A stretch of DNA of 50,395 nucleotides from Beroe ovata (lineage: Eukaryota; Ctenophora; Nuda; Beroida; Beroidae). The notes under the pieces are model-generated. The model searched no databases and was not told where the DNA came from. It was given only the letters and a program-made list of their open reading frames with translations. The stretch is taken from the NCBI GenBank assembly GCA_946803715.1, contig CAMPET010000039.1, forward strand, positions 31,547 to 81,941, given 5' to 3'. Every line of letters starts with the position of its first letter. Position 1 is the stretch's first letter. Made by a program: the position numbers and the translations under genes. Positions 26,301 to 34,355 of the stretch are shown here, piece by piece.

Positions 26301-29300
26301 TTTAAATGAGAGAGTTAAAATGAGCGATCACTGGAGTAACATTAAGTCTGATTTTTGGACTTATTGGAAACCACGTGAACAGCAGTAGGGCGTGAAAAAG
26401 ATATTTAAATCAACAGAAATTAATATACCTGAGCAAGTAGATCCGTATACTTGAGAGACGAAATGATTAGAAGAATTGAAGAAAGAAACAAATTAAAACT
26501 GTTAACAAAAGTTGTTGAATGATGTGAATTTTCGTTTGACATGGGTGTGTTATTCATGGGTGTGTTTAATGGGTGCGTACATCAGCTGATATGTTATCCG
26601 CTAATCACGTGATTGAAATGAGTCTGTGATGAGATCACGTGACCCAGTCCCTACTTACTTTTAGCAGAAACATCAATCCACGTTCAACTGACCATACATC
26701 TACAGGACAACTCAAATAACAACCGAATTCCACTTTTGAATTAGGGAGACGCCGGGTATTAAATTCACGTATAATCGAGTTCTAATCGAGGGTAAAGTAG
26801 CTAATCGGACAGAATAATAATTCAGGATAATTTTAGCGCGTGTGCGTGTGTGTGTGCGTATGTGCCTATTGTTATCATGACAGACTGACCATAGCATATG
26901 CCTCTCCTATTCTATAGCCTTCAATAATAATCATCCTATTTTCCTCACACACACTTCAAAGAATGCGTATGCTATTCTCAACCTCTACACTCAGTACTCA
27001 CACATCCTCTATTTCATAGAATTGGCAGACTGATGATAATTGGTTATCACAATTCACATTTCTCATGATAGCCAGGAATCCACCAGTGTGTGTGTGTGTG
27101 TGTGTGTGNNNNNNNNNNNNNNNNNNNNNNNNNNNNNNNNNNNNNNNNTCGGTCTTGAGTTTTATTTTTTGTTTGACTTCTTTAGTTTTTTTTTGTGTGT
27201 GTGATCTTGCGTGTGTGTGTGTGTGTATGTGTGTGCGTGTGTGTGTGTGTGTGTGCGTGTGTTTATGTGTGTGTGCTTGTTTGTGTGTATTGTTTGTGTC
27301 TTCCGTGCTAGGTATTAAGATTATCCAGATTCAAGTAGGTAGTTTATGTTTGTCTCAGCGACATGGCACTTGAATACACAATGTCATAACCAACGTCACC
27401 ACTGCCCTAATATCTCCAATGATGGCGTGTGGTTGCTGGTGCATCATCCTTCATAGGGTGTGTCCTGTATCAAGTACAGCGAGATTCCTATACAATATTC
27501 CTGATGACGATTGCTAATTAACATGAGTTATCATACAGGTTCCGATTCCTGGCTAATTAGCATATTATATCCACAGACCCATCCTGTACCACGAGAAGTC
27601 GGTATAGAAAGATAGACGAATTTCTACAGAAGGAAAAAAAGAACAGAATCAGCTCAACAAATGCACCAGAAAGTATGTTGGCAGACTACCTAGTGACTTT
27701 GGATAAGAATTTAGTCTACAATAGAGCTAGATGATATGGTGCAATACAATTGTGGACAGACACAGATTAAAGCAGCTACCTACATACTTCATATTCGAGG
27801 GACACTTTCGGTGAATTTTCTCGTCTTTTCCAAGAAGTTGATTAAGCAACAAAATTACGGTCAAATTCCCCATCATCAAAGAGAGATAAGAATTATTGTT
27901 CTTTGATATTAATGATGTGGACAATTGAGCTGGCTCTCAATCTTTGTTGTGGGATGCAGAGCGAATGCAAACATGTCTGCTTTAGTATGAACTATTATTA
28001 TTGCAGTGCAGTAGTATTACAGTGCAGACTAATTCTCTGTATTATCCCGCTTAAGACTCAGACAAATCTTCATACGGCGAACGAAATAGCACAGACGGTC
28101 AAAGCAGAAAAGTGAAAGATGTACGAGAGCATAACACAGGAGCAGTAAGGAACTATGAGAAGAAATTCAGATAGCATTGGAGGAATCAGCAAAAACTACT
28201 GAATGTTCACCCCCCCCCATAAACACATGACACACAGAACACACACACACAGTACACACACACACACACACAGACACACTCACATACACTCACACACACA
28301 GACACACACACAGACAGACACTCACACACACATACTCACAATATTTCCATTGGGTACAGTGAGCGAGGTCTCCGTATGGTTGGGTTCGGAATGCTGTATG
28401 GGTGTAATCGGCATCTCAACTCTGGAATCTCGTCTTCCATACGAGGCTGAGGAGAGGTGAGGTTTAATGGTGTGTTGTCAGGGAGGCGTGTTGTCAGGGG
28501 TGTGTGTTGTCAGGGGTGTGTGTTGTCAGGGGTGTGTGTTGTCAGGAATGTGTGTTGTCAGGCATGTGTGTTGTCAGGAAGATGTGTTGTCAGGGAGATG
28601 TGTTGTCAGGGGTGTGTGTTGTCAGTTATTTATGTAAAGTAGGATCAAGTTGAGATTGAGGAATGGTGAGGGTCAAGTAGGGAGAGGGGACATATGCACT
28701 CCCAAGTCATTCCTCTATTTTTCATACCCACAATAAAAGGAAAGAAGGGACTAAACAAGTCATTGGAAAGACGATTATAATAATCATAGAAGAAGAGGTA
28801 GGTAAAGCAGAAATTCTCATCAATTGCCATAACAACAATAACAAGCCATCACAACGATTAGGACTACTGCACACTCAGCGTCTCCCTCTCCCTCTATTCA
28901 TTTATAGTGAGCAATGCTACTCATAGTGAGCAATGCTACTCATATCATATTATAGATATATCTGTGTGAGAGACCAAGCAAGACAAATGCCCATAGACTG
29001 TACAATGATTCCTACACATACTCACATCCCCCCTCGTAAACTTCTCCCCCTAACTTTCAACATACACCAGAAGGGGAAACAGGGGGTTTTTCTAGCATAT
29101 ATTACAATATGTCACAACATATGGGTAGGTTTATGCTAACATATCATTATGGGGGTTGAAGAAAAACAAATTTCTTCACGAAGATTAGCGTTTGTTCAAC
29201 CATGATTTCTCTTACCTGTAGTTACTCGAAACCATATCATGGCTTGTTCTACGCATATCAGTTCTCAAACAGTTAGCTTTAGCCAAGTCATTGAGTTCTA

Positions 29301-30818
29301 ATGAACATTGAACGTATTATATATTGTTCTGTAAGTCGACTGATATCAGAACAAGTGTATTGTATTCTGGTTTGAAAATAGCAAATTTCCCCAAATGATA
29401 AATGAGAGTACAAGCTGATGTATTGTGCAGCAGGAAATCGCTATTTGGACTAGGAACTTCGGGAAGAAATTACAATTTGCAAGGATATTACACAGGACTA
29501 TGATATCCTGCAAATGGTCGGATTTTGAGCACAGTCAGTGTGTCTCTACTCTCTGGAAAAAGATCATGCACAATGCCAAAATAATATACCCAATACCGAT
29601 AATGCTATGATGGGGACACCGATATTGATTTGGAGAGATACGGAGAAAGGATTTCACAGAACTTAGTTGCTGAAGATCTGCGTGTCAAGGGACAATAATG
29701 ATTATTGCTAACCAAAGCTGTACTTAAAGGGCGAGTAAACTCCCAGAAAACATATCCTCATTTTTACATATATTGCGTATTTCATTATTCTAAGCAATTC
29801 AGTGAAATTCCGACGTCTCTAGCTGCTTCCTATGGCGAGATAATTGGATTTTTCTCTTTCAATTCATTCAAATTCAATGTGATTGCATTTAAAATCAATA
29901 ACAAACCTCCCCTCTGGACTTTGGTTCTGATGGCGCCCCCCGCACTGACTTCTGCTTCGGTGGCAGGGAAGCCAGCCCTCTGATCTGAGTTGTCATACCT
30001 AGCTTCCTTGTTTGCTACTATTATACCACCTGAAAACAACATATTGGCGTCCTCTTTCTACCTCATATTCTAGACTATTTGATGAGATCAATCACGAAAA
30101 TATATAGAATGCAGAAAATCCTTGTCAACTTCACTCTCCAATTGAACAAAATTCACCCCCCCCTCGTTTTCCCTCACTTACCCTTATCATGCTGGTATTC
30201 CACGACTATATCCTCCATGGTGAAGGGAGCTTCAGCTCTAGTTTTGATAAGAGCCTCCATGTTGTGATGCCAGACATGGGCCGGGTTATGGAGTTGAGCA
30301 TGCCATTGCTAACAAAATCGGGGGAAGACAGTGTTCAATAGGAGATGAAGTTGGTCACTAGGTAAGATTTTTAATGGCTAACATTGAGTGAATTGTTTTA
30401 TAATGTTTAACTATCGTTATGAACTATTGTAATCATTACTTTGACGGAGGTAGGAATTCAAACCAGAATTCAGAGGAAATAATGGGAAATAAAAAGCTTT
30501 TTGGGCAGGATTCTTGGAGAGCTAGGAGCAGAAAACGATTCACCTCAAATCATCCTGTACTGATATGTAGATACTGGAAAATGAGAGGAACAACGGTATG
30601 GGTAAGAATTATATCATTGACATCAGTAAATACTTATACCTACTCAATCAGTATACGCATTTGATATTTATCTGTTATACTGTTAGGCATTAGGCATGTC
30701 TTTTAGAGAAAGGCAGTTAGATATGTTAGCCAGAAAAGTACCTTATGCTTGTTCTCAAAGCTTGCGAGCAACATATCATGCAGACAGTTGATCTTAGCCA
30801 TCATCATCCTTCTGCTTT
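5105..30818 (-). CDS. TRPC-type cation channel gene, 18 exons, 5' end uncertain
   Basis: Product would be a six-transmembrane plasma-membrane cation channel of the canonical TRP (TRPC) class, tetrameric and usually gated downstream of phospholipase C. The spliced reading is about 1,215 residues if it starts at the ATG run at 30807. Seen: ankyrin repeats, a linker matching the TRP_2 region ([10 protein letters not shown]), S1-S6, pore motif TLFWSLFG, S6 motif [13 protein letters not shown] box EWKFAR, and a C-terminal coiled coil preceded by LVKRYKK. All introns are GT-AG with agreeing phases, except that exon 12 needs a 1-nt correction. The ~240-residue N-terminal part before the ankyrin repeats, with proline, arginine/serine and polyglycine stretches, is longer than in most TRPC proteins and unrecognised. 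Introns reach 5 kb; the one between exons 16 and 17 hosts a cysteine-protease gene. I found no clear polyadenylation signal after the stop. Confidence 0.9.
5629..5758 (-). CDS. TRPC exon 17 (C-terminal RYxxK helix)
   Basis: Acceptor TGTCCCAG|GTGGAT, donor GCTACCG|GTGAG, phase 0 to 1. Reads [18 protein letters not shown], matching the TRPC C-terminal segment with the conserved LVKRY helix. Confidence 0.9.
5962..7065 (-). pseudogene. Papain-family cysteine protease, intronless, with internal TAA
   Basis: C1A-type cysteine protease, secreted or lysosomal by family. From the ATG at 7065 the frame gives a signal peptide ([17 protein letters not shown]), an I29-like propeptide ending ALNKFST-like ([19 protein letters not shown]), and a mature domain with [12 protein letters not shown] (oxyanion Gln, catalytic Cys), [17 protein letters not shown] (catalytic His) and KNSWGRDWG (catalytic Asn). 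A lysine-rich C-terminal tail follows; stop TGA at 5964-5962. Codon 232 is TAA (6372-6370), between GNALIGA and VTGSHKV, where family members have an ordinary residue. Nothing else is broken, so this is either a very young pseudogene, a null allele, or a one-base consensus error in an active gene. It lies in the TRPC exon 16-17 intron, same strand. Absence of introns suggests an old retrocopy. Confidence 0.88.
7150..9376. other. TRPC exon 16-17 intron, upstream of the protease
   Basis: AT-rich, no exon supported on either strand. The first ~100 bases upstream of the protease ATG contain blocks conserved in the 9.4-kb relic and so probably its promoter; no clear TATA box. Confidence 0.4.
9377..9600 (-). 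pseudogene. Relic of a second cysteine-protease gene (promoter plus signal peptide)
   Basis: On the minus strand, ATG at 9469 opens [13 protein letters not shown], clearly related to [13 protein letters not shown] of the intact-looking protease, then diverges and stops near 9380. Similarity continues upstream of the ATG: both have TGTCAATGAACACT, AATAGGA and an ATTCTC...CAGGTGTG block in the same order and near-equal spacing. The shared upstream DNA means the copies arose by DNA-level duplication rather than two retropositions. No protease domain remains nearby. Confidence 0.75.
9709..9870 (-). CDS. TRPC exon 16 (C-terminal linker)
   Basis: Acceptor GGTCTCAG|CAC, donor CCGAAG|GTAAGTT, phase 0 to 0, 54 codons. 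Polar, serine/lysine-rich ([20 protein letters not shown]), probably disordered. Confidence 0.8.
10140..10307 (-). CDS. TRPC exon 15 (TRP box)
   Basis: Acceptor CTTCCAG|GATAAC, donor ATTGAG|GTGAGA, phase 0 to 0, 56 codons. Starts [24 protein letters not shown] is the TRPC TRP box and PPFNLI the usual continuation. Confidence 0.95.
10308..11726. other. TRPC intron between exons 14 and 15
   Basis: No additional exon, RNA gene or mobile element recognised. Confidence 0.4.
11727..11916 (-). CDS. TRPC exon 14 (pore helix, filter, S6)
   Basis: Acceptor TTTCTCAG|C completes a serine codon with exon 13; donor GTCATT|GTGAGT, phase 0 out. Reads [17 protein letters not shown] (pore helix and filter region), then [20 protein letters not shown] and [11 protein letters not shown] (S6). 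Confidence 0.95.
11917..14139. other. TRPC intron between exons 13 and 14
   Basis: Contains a short ATTCT-type repeat near 12882-12928. Around 13270 CTATAAAAGAG is followed by AATAAAC, an LTR-like promoter/poly-A arrangement, but no terminal repeats or target duplication were found. Open frames near 13.5-13.75 kb on both strands lack coding character. Confidence 0.35.
14140..14966 (-). CDS. TRPC exon 13 (S1 to S5)
   Basis: Acceptor CCCTTCAG|TCG, donor CAAGAG|GTAATAG, phase 0 to 2. S1 begins [21 protein letters not shown]2 region [16 protein letters not shown]3 [20 protein letters not shown]4 [20 protein letters not shown], then [18 protein letters not shown] and S5 [20 protein letters not shown]. 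The S5-pore loop is long and has CLYSQNHDC, a cysteine pair placed like the extracellular pair of some vertebrate TRPCs, so a disulfide is possible (inference). Confidence 0.95.
15384..15456 (-). CDS. TRPC exon 12 (pre-S1), 1-nt frameshift
   Basis: Acceptor AATTCAG|GTTCTGG, donor AAAAAG|GTATTT. The length, 73 nt, is incompatible with the phase-0 exons on both sides. The first frame reads [12 protein letters not shown], as expected for the hydrophobic TRPC segment here, then runs to TGA. The frame needed at the 3' end reads [12 protein letters not shown]. The change falls in two adjacent four-T runs near 15420-15431, so one surplus T would explain it. Either consensus error or a real lesion truncating the channel before S1. 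Confidence 0.7.
15688..15837 (-). CDS. TRPC exon 11 (pre-S1)
   Basis: Acceptor CTGGCCAG|CTTGAC, donor TTACGG|GTAAGT, phase 0 to 0, 50 codons. Contains [20 protein letters not shown], matching the TRPC signature KFVAHPNCQQLL..IW. The slightly earlier TTAG acceptor would break phase with exon 10. Confidence 0.92.
16168..16356 (-). CDS. TRPC exon 10 (TRP_2 linker helices)
   Basis: Acceptor TTCCTAG|GTTAGC, donor AAAGAC|GTAAGTT, phase 0 to 0, 63 codons. Reads [19 protein letters not shown] then [19 protein letters not shown], a close fit to the TRPC pattern (AFELS..L......EF...Y..L..QC..FA..LL). Confidence 0.92.
16600..17900. repeat. Three diverged ~500-bp tandem units in a TRPC intron
   Basis: TTTATACGATTT-like starts near 16615, 17138 and 17490 are followed by CTTTAT.AGCAACGAAA and a CTCAAGGCAATTGG.A.GGGGA block (about 16845, 17368, 17697). 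Copies are diverged but keep order. Confidence 0.6.
19627..19861 (-). CDS. TRPC exon 9 (ankyrin end and start of TRP_2 linker)
   Basis: Acceptor TCGCCAG|GAAAAT, donor TTCAAG|GTAAGTC. Reads [13 protein letters not shown] (last ankyrin helix), an insert with a serine run (SPSSSLSRS), then [17 protein letters not shown], which matches the TRPC segment leading into the linker helices. Confidence 0.9.
19964..20132 (-). CDS. TRPC exon 8 (ankyrin repeats)
   Basis: Acceptor CTCTAG|AC, donor AAACACAG|GTGAGT. The split codon with exon 7 gives D, then [20 protein letters not shown], a textbook ankyrin unit (TPL..AV.......V.LL). Ends [12 protein letters not shown] in phase 2, completed as R by exon 9. 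Confidence 0.9.
20700..21540. repeat. ~680-bp diverged tandem duplication in TRPC intron 7
   Basis: ACACTAACTAATACAGGA, then AGCTTGATAATG and GTCTGGAAAGAAGTACTCA near 20720-20835 recur as CACTAACTATTATACAGGA, AGCTTGACAATG and GTCTGGAGAAGAGTACTCA near 21402-21515. Confidence 0.65.
22436..22535 (-). repeat. Conserved paired block, copy 1
   Basis: About 100 bp strongly similar to 23876-23970, inside TRPC intron 7. On the minus strand both are open: this copy reads [20 protein letters not shown] then CPLVKPTL and TGA. Flanking DNA is much less alike. Confidence 0.7.
23876..23975 (-). repeat. Conserved paired block, copy 2
   Basis: Minus-strand reading [20 protein letters not shown] then CPLVKPTF and TGA. 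One stretch of about 36 bases is identical to copy 1. No obvious donor or acceptor. Confidence 0.7.
24146..24520. repeat. Two diverged ~317-bp tandem units
   Basis: CACCGATAACGATTGGATAGTA then AACCAAATCCT at 24150-24185 recur in altered form near 24468-24505 (GATCACGGATATTTGGTAG; AACCGAATCCT). Confidence 0.45.
24967..25092. repeat. 21-bp minisatellite against the exon 7 donor
   Basis: GCGTGACACAGCTCCACACAC in about five to six copies; it ends about 14 bp from the exon 7 donor at 25106. Confidence 0.9.
25107..25484 (-). CDS. TRPC exon 7 (polyglycine and first ankyrin-like helix pair)
   Basis: Acceptor TGTCCACCAG|GCGG, donor ATACCAG|GTATGAG, phase 1 to 1. Contains an acidic/glycine-rich tract with ten consecutive glycines, then [19 protein letters not shown], which fits the first ankyrin helix pair of TRPC proteins (LL..AE.GD...V...L). 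A 21-bp GCGTGACACAGCTCC minisatellite starts about 14 bp beyond the donor. Confidence 0.85.
25658..25829 (-). CDS. TRPC exon 6 (N-terminal region)
   Basis: Acceptor TCTCCCAG|GTTGC, donor AAAG|GTGGGC, phase 0 to 1, 57 codons. Reads [20 protein letters not shown], then [20 protein letters not shown], ending [11 protein letters not shown]. No known domain recognised. Confidence 0.74.
25966..26040. repeat. 20-bp repeat of the palindrome TCACGTGA at the exon 5 donor
   Basis: TCACGTGA at 25988, 26008 and 26028 with a TCACATGA variant at 25968, an exact 20-bp period. TCACGTGA is the full palindromic E-box bound by bHLH-Zip factors such as the MITF/USF types. It ends within about 6 bp of the exon 5 donor. 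Confidence 0.85.
26046..26174 (-). CDS. TRPC exon 5 (N-terminal region, Arg/Pro-rich)
   Basis: Acceptor CCCTCCAG|GAGGAT, donor CCAGAT|GTGAGTG, phase 0 to 0, 43 codons. Reads [20 protein letters not shown] and ends [10 protein letters not shown], a likely disordered, phosphorylatable stretch. A second frame is also open ([12 protein letters not shown]), but only the chosen frame agrees in phase with both neighbours at canonical acceptors. The exon is bracketed by two minisatellites lying against its splice sites. Confidence 0.68.
26180..26277. repeat. ~22-bp minisatellite at the exon 5 acceptor
   Basis: GGGGAGATGTTAAATGTCA in four to five copies. On the minus strand it gives CTCCCCTGACATTTAACAT units and forms the pyrimidine-rich run leading into the acceptor CCTCCAG. 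Confidence 0.9.
26400..28200. other. TRPC intron with GT microsatellite and assembly gap
   Basis: (GT)n at 27087-27108, forty Ns at 27109-27148, more GT-rich sequence to about 27290. No supported exon. Confidence 0.6.
27109..27148. other. Assembly gap, 40 Ns
   Basis: Run of N inside a GT microsatellite. Single Ns also at 2153, 2670, 3971, 32887, 46943, 47756 and 49682, several within CA repeats. Confidence 1.
28225..28335. repeat. CA microsatellite at the exon 4 donor
   Basis: Interrupted (CA)n/(CACAGA)n running up to the exon 4 donor at 28339. Confidence 0.95.
28340..28446 (-). CDS. TRPC exon 4 (N-terminal region)
   Basis: Acceptor TCCTCAG|CC, donor AATATT|GTGAGTATG; enters in phase 1, leaves in phase 0. 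Reads [20 protein letters not shown] and ends TVPNGNI. A 16-bp GTGTGTTGTCAGGG minisatellite begins about 25 bp upstream of the acceptor. Confidence 0.72.
28469..28625. repeat. 16-bp minisatellite near the exon 4 acceptor
   Basis: About ten units of GTGTGTTGTCAGGG with small variations, beginning about 25 bp upstream (in gene orientation) of the exon 4 acceptor. Confidence 0.92.
29216..29297 (-). other. Exon-like segment between TRPC exons 3 and 4
   Basis: Bounded by acceptor-like CATTAG|AA and donor AACTACAG|GTAAGAG; reads [20 protein letters not shown]. The AK-x-NCL...DM part resembles exon 1 (AKINCLHDM). Its exit phase does not fit exon 4, so it is either a relic or an alternative exon with another partner. 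Confidence 0.3.
29907..30029 (-). CDS. TRPC exon 3 (N-terminal region)
   Basis: Acceptor TTTTCAG|GTGG, donor GGGGAG|GTTTGT, phase 1 at both ends. Encodes about 40 residues including [20 protein letters not shown]. Unrecognised and probably disordered. The donor GTTTGT is weaker than the others. Confidence 0.72.
30182..30308 (-). CDS. TRPC exon 2 (N-terminal region)
   Basis: Acceptor GTTAG|CAATGG, donor AAGG|GTAAGTG, ends in phase 1. Reads [16 protein letters not shown], then [20 protein letters not shown]. If exon 1 is not coding, the in-frame ATG at 30260 is the alternative start. No recognised domain. Confidence 0.7.
30742..30818 (-). CDS. TRPC exon 1 of the traced model (candidate start exon)
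   Basis: Acceptor after a pyrimidine stretch ending ATAACAG, donor AAG|GTACTT, phase 0 into exon 2. Reads [14 protein letters not shown] then ASFENKHK. The first of three consecutive ATGs is at 30807. The frame is open further upstream to about 31005, so the exon could be longer or further 5' exons could exist. The join was chosen on phase and reading quality only. Confidence 0.5.
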
Positions 30819-31051
30819 CTGTTATAGTGGCAAGGAGGAGCAACCAAAAGTGTTTTATAGTTTCATGTGGATTGATTAATATATTGAGATCATGTTTATG
30901 ATAACGAAAAACTTTACTTCTCACTTTGAGATACACGCGATTGGACCAATAAAAACAACAGTTACTTGACAACTGCGCTTGATGAAGAGTCAGATTGTTC
31001 TTCAAGGAAGTTTATAAAGTTTAATTACTAATTACTACAATCATCATTATT

Positions 31052-31443
31052 TTGACAGACTATTTAGCTTCCAATAATGAACACCCACACTGCAAAGAAA
31101 ACGATTCGTGCACTGAAAGGATGGAATGCTGTCTTTGCATCATGCAAACTGAATTTATAGAAGATATCTTCAAAAATCTGTGCTCCTCCCTTTCTGATCT
31201 TCATCAGAGTGGAAACATGGAACAACGAATTGTGCTGTATGAGAGTAGATGACTTTACTTGATTATAACTACCACACGGGACGTTTATCTAAACATTATA
31301 GTTTCAAAGACATATCAACAATGCAGAGAAGATGGCAACAGTTCATCGAGCAAATGAGAGATTATATTTACACTCGCAAAAGTCAAGAAAAACGTCAACC
31401 ACAAATAAAAAAGCTACTCGATGTGTACGTTGGTAAAGCATGA
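31052..31443 (+). other. Two overlapping short ORFs
   Basis: One ORF (ECCLCIMQTEFIEDIFKNL, ending YESR) stops where a second starts in another frame (FIEQMRDYIYTRKSQEKRQ, ending LLDVYVGKA). The second is helix-like. The abutment could reflect a frameshifted single ORF, but there is no recognised domain. Confidence 0.15.
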
Positions 31444-31686
31444 TTGGCCGATGAAAATAGATAGAGTAAAGGATGGATTCTACCGAATTTTATAGGTTCA
31501 ATGAATGAGAGATGCGAATAAACAGTCCATTGGCACTGCTTTACGGTGATGAGAAATCAAATAGAGAGGGAGAAAGATAGATGGTTGAGTAACCTATCTT
31601 ACGTTGAGAACATACATAGTCCCCCTTCATAATTACAGCATGTAGGTTAGTGATATATCGATCTCTAATAATTGTATAATTGCACC

Positions 31687-31746
31687 GGGCACACACAGAC
31701 ACACACACACAGACACACACACACACAAACACACACACACAGACAC
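31687..31746. repeat. CA/CACAGA microsatellite
   Basis: Interrupted (CA)n with CACAGA units. Confidence 0.95.
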
Positions 31747-32149
31747 ATAAAACAAGGTAAGACCAATTTCATTCTCAAGAAGACCGTCACTGAATAGGAC
31801 GAAAATTGGAACCCATCTCATTTTCTAGATTTGCAATCATCAGCTTGACTGTTAAATATGAATTATCCCTGAAACTCAATAATAAGCTTTCAGGGATTTC
31901 CAATTACCTAGCTTAAGCTATGTCAACGACCAATCACATCTAGCTAAGGACTCACAAACCGCTTCTCAAAGGCTTGATAGATGACGTCACAATTGCAGGC
32001 AGATCAATGGCCCCTGTGACTGCCGTGTCATGCTGTAAATGCATGACGTCACTTTGAAAAGCATCAACTCCTAACAGAAGATAATCAGAGAGCGGTAAAT
32101 GAAGTGATTAGAGGAGATTAACCATTATTTAATACATAGTCATCAGTCT

Positions 32150-32280
32150 TTATGAATGTAGACTCAGGTGCCCTGTCTAGGAAAGTAGACCATAACTACG
32201 AAGACATGAAAAGAGCCAGTGGGATTCCAGCATTCATACTGGATTCACCTCCACTGCCTATTTCATGTTATTTCTAATCA
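32150..32280 (+). other. Short ORF after acceptor-like site
   Basis: ATG at about 32154 gives 41 codons: MNVDSGALSRKVDHNYEDMK then RASGIPAFILDSPPLP, stop TAA. Protein-like composition but isolated; no partner exon seen. Confidence 0.15.
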
Positions 32281-32749
32281 CAGAAGTCAGAGAGGTTTTG
32301 ACGTCTTGGGATATAAAAATTCATTGACTGTTACTGTATTACCTTCTTTAGCAACTTTAGTTGATGAAGGTTGGTCTCAAAAGATAGGGATATTGAGATT
32401 ATAATTTCACATAATTCGGTGCTAAATTAATTGGATGTTGATGTTAAAATCTTGATTTTTAAATTATTTTCACTAATTTTCAAAAACAAGAAAATTAAAT
32501 GGTTCGGAAAATATGACAACCAAAGAAGCGACTTTTGATGAGAAACCTTCAGTCACTAACGTACGTCGTACATATTATCGATTGTCAACCACATAAAACC
32601 GGTTAGGTTGGTACTTCAAGTCACTAGCAAAAATGCATGAAACGGACCCTGAATCAAAGTTCATGACTGATCACTATTTATGAGGAGGATACCTTTATAT
32701 TCATAACTTTTATTTATCTAGGTTTGTTATCCATACACAGGGTACGTAT

Positions 32750-32785
32750 ATATATATATAAAATAAAATATATATAAATGAAGAC
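32750..32785. repeat. AT-rich TATATA tract
   Basis: (TA)n and AAATAAAATATATA; similar tract near 33465-33483. Confidence 0.8.
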
Positions 32786-32887
32786 TAATTAGAAAATTAG
32801 TGTCCAAGATCACTGAGAAGCACGAGCTGAGCTCAGACTATAATATAGGTAGGTATATATAATGTATCTGCGGTCAAGGGTCTGTCN

Positions 32888-32955
32888 ACACAGAAATGCA
32901 CACAGAAATGCACACACACACAACACACACACACACCACACACACACACATCCTC
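32888..32955. repeat. CA microsatellite
   Basis: (CA)n with ACACAGAAATGCACAC units after an N at 32887. Confidence 0.95.
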
Positions 32956-34022
32956 ACATACACAAGCATATATATATTTATTGTTGAGACTCATAACAAG
33001 CGGCAGATGGGAGAGAAAGAGGGGAAGAAAATGCAGAATAAAAGCGGAAAAGCAGGGGTAGAGATGGGATAGGTTGTTTGATGGGCCAGGGACGAGCAAT
33101 TAGAAGTAATGACAGAGAAAGAAGAGGAAGGGGTGCCGATGAAAAATTTTTGGTTGAATTCCGGAGATTCTAAAATTGCTTAGAACGGTATTCCGAGGCC
33201 AGGTTTACCTCAAATATAGGTACCTATGAAGCAGGAACCTGCCATCTATAGAACCTGTGTCATCACAGTGTTCTTAACAAAAATAAACCTGCCCAGATCG
33301 GAAATGAACTCATATAAACTAGCTTACTATTAATAAGGGGGATACTAAATTTAAACATTATAATCAACGAAATGAGGGCTCTTCGGGAGAGCTGCTCACA
33401 GACAAATCGTTGCTGGAGTTATTTAGACCAATTACCTACGGCAGCACAACAATCCCAACGATATATATAAATATATATATATTAAGAGAGCATGTAGGTA
33501 GAGGCCTGAACTTCTAAATGGGAGGATCGGAGCTCAGTATACTATGATAAGAGGGGAGATCTATTATATATGTGATTTGATGACAAATCATAGTTATGAG
33601 GTAAGACACAAAATGACGTCAAATATATCAAAGTATAAATCAGAGCGTCAGAGCTAACTAGGTCGGAAGAGGCTCGACCACAGCTGGCTAAGACCTGGAT
33701 TCATACCGAACAATTTTCTCCAGAACTTAGGCACTTAGTGCTCTAGTAAAGAGAAGTAGATGAGATCATTAATTCGCGACTACTTAGACAGCATGTAATT
33801 ACAATAACTTGTTCTATGGAAATAGATCACAAAGTTGTCAATCCCAAACTCTAATTCTGTTGTCATTGTTTTGATGTTGTCATGGAAACGGTGAAGCAAA
33901 GCATCTTCAGGAAGCTGATTATCACGAATAAATGAGAGGCAAATGTAGGTACATAAATGAAGGTCTAATATCTAAATCAGAACCGATGAGAGTGGCTCAT
34001 ATATAAGAATAGGTACATCATC

Positions 34023-34265
34023 ATGATGCATGATAGCGAAACATGTGTAACCAATGCTAGTTTCTCATCCCATTCATCTGATATGGTTCGAATGGGGCAA
34101 CAATTAAGCTGTTACTTGAAAAGGATGAAGAAGAAATTGGGATTCTTGGCCGAATACTTGGATCAATCATCCGTTCGATCATTAATCAATTACGAAGGGA
34201 AATTTCAAGATAGGACACCCAAAATTGCCTTAATATCTCACTACCTATTAGTTAGGATCACATAA
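34023..34265 (+). other. Exon-like open stretch upstream of the 34.4-kb ORF
   Basis: Two plus-strand frames look protein-like. One reads QLSCYLKRMKKKLGFLAEYL, the other IKLLLEKDEEEIGILGRIL and continues to REISR before TAG. Both are helix-rich and charged. No clean splice pair connects either to the downstream ORF, so I do not call a gene. Confidence 0.2.
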
Positions 34266-34355
34266 TTCAACTTCTTAAATTAAATAGTAATGCAAGTTAT
34301 GCTCAGATTATCTTGTCTGCTTGAGGGGATTCATATTCTCTCTTGGAGCAGATGA

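Noticed and set aside
28457-28642. Cys/Val-rich repeat ORF
   Set aside because: Translation of the 16-bp minisatellite beside exon 4.
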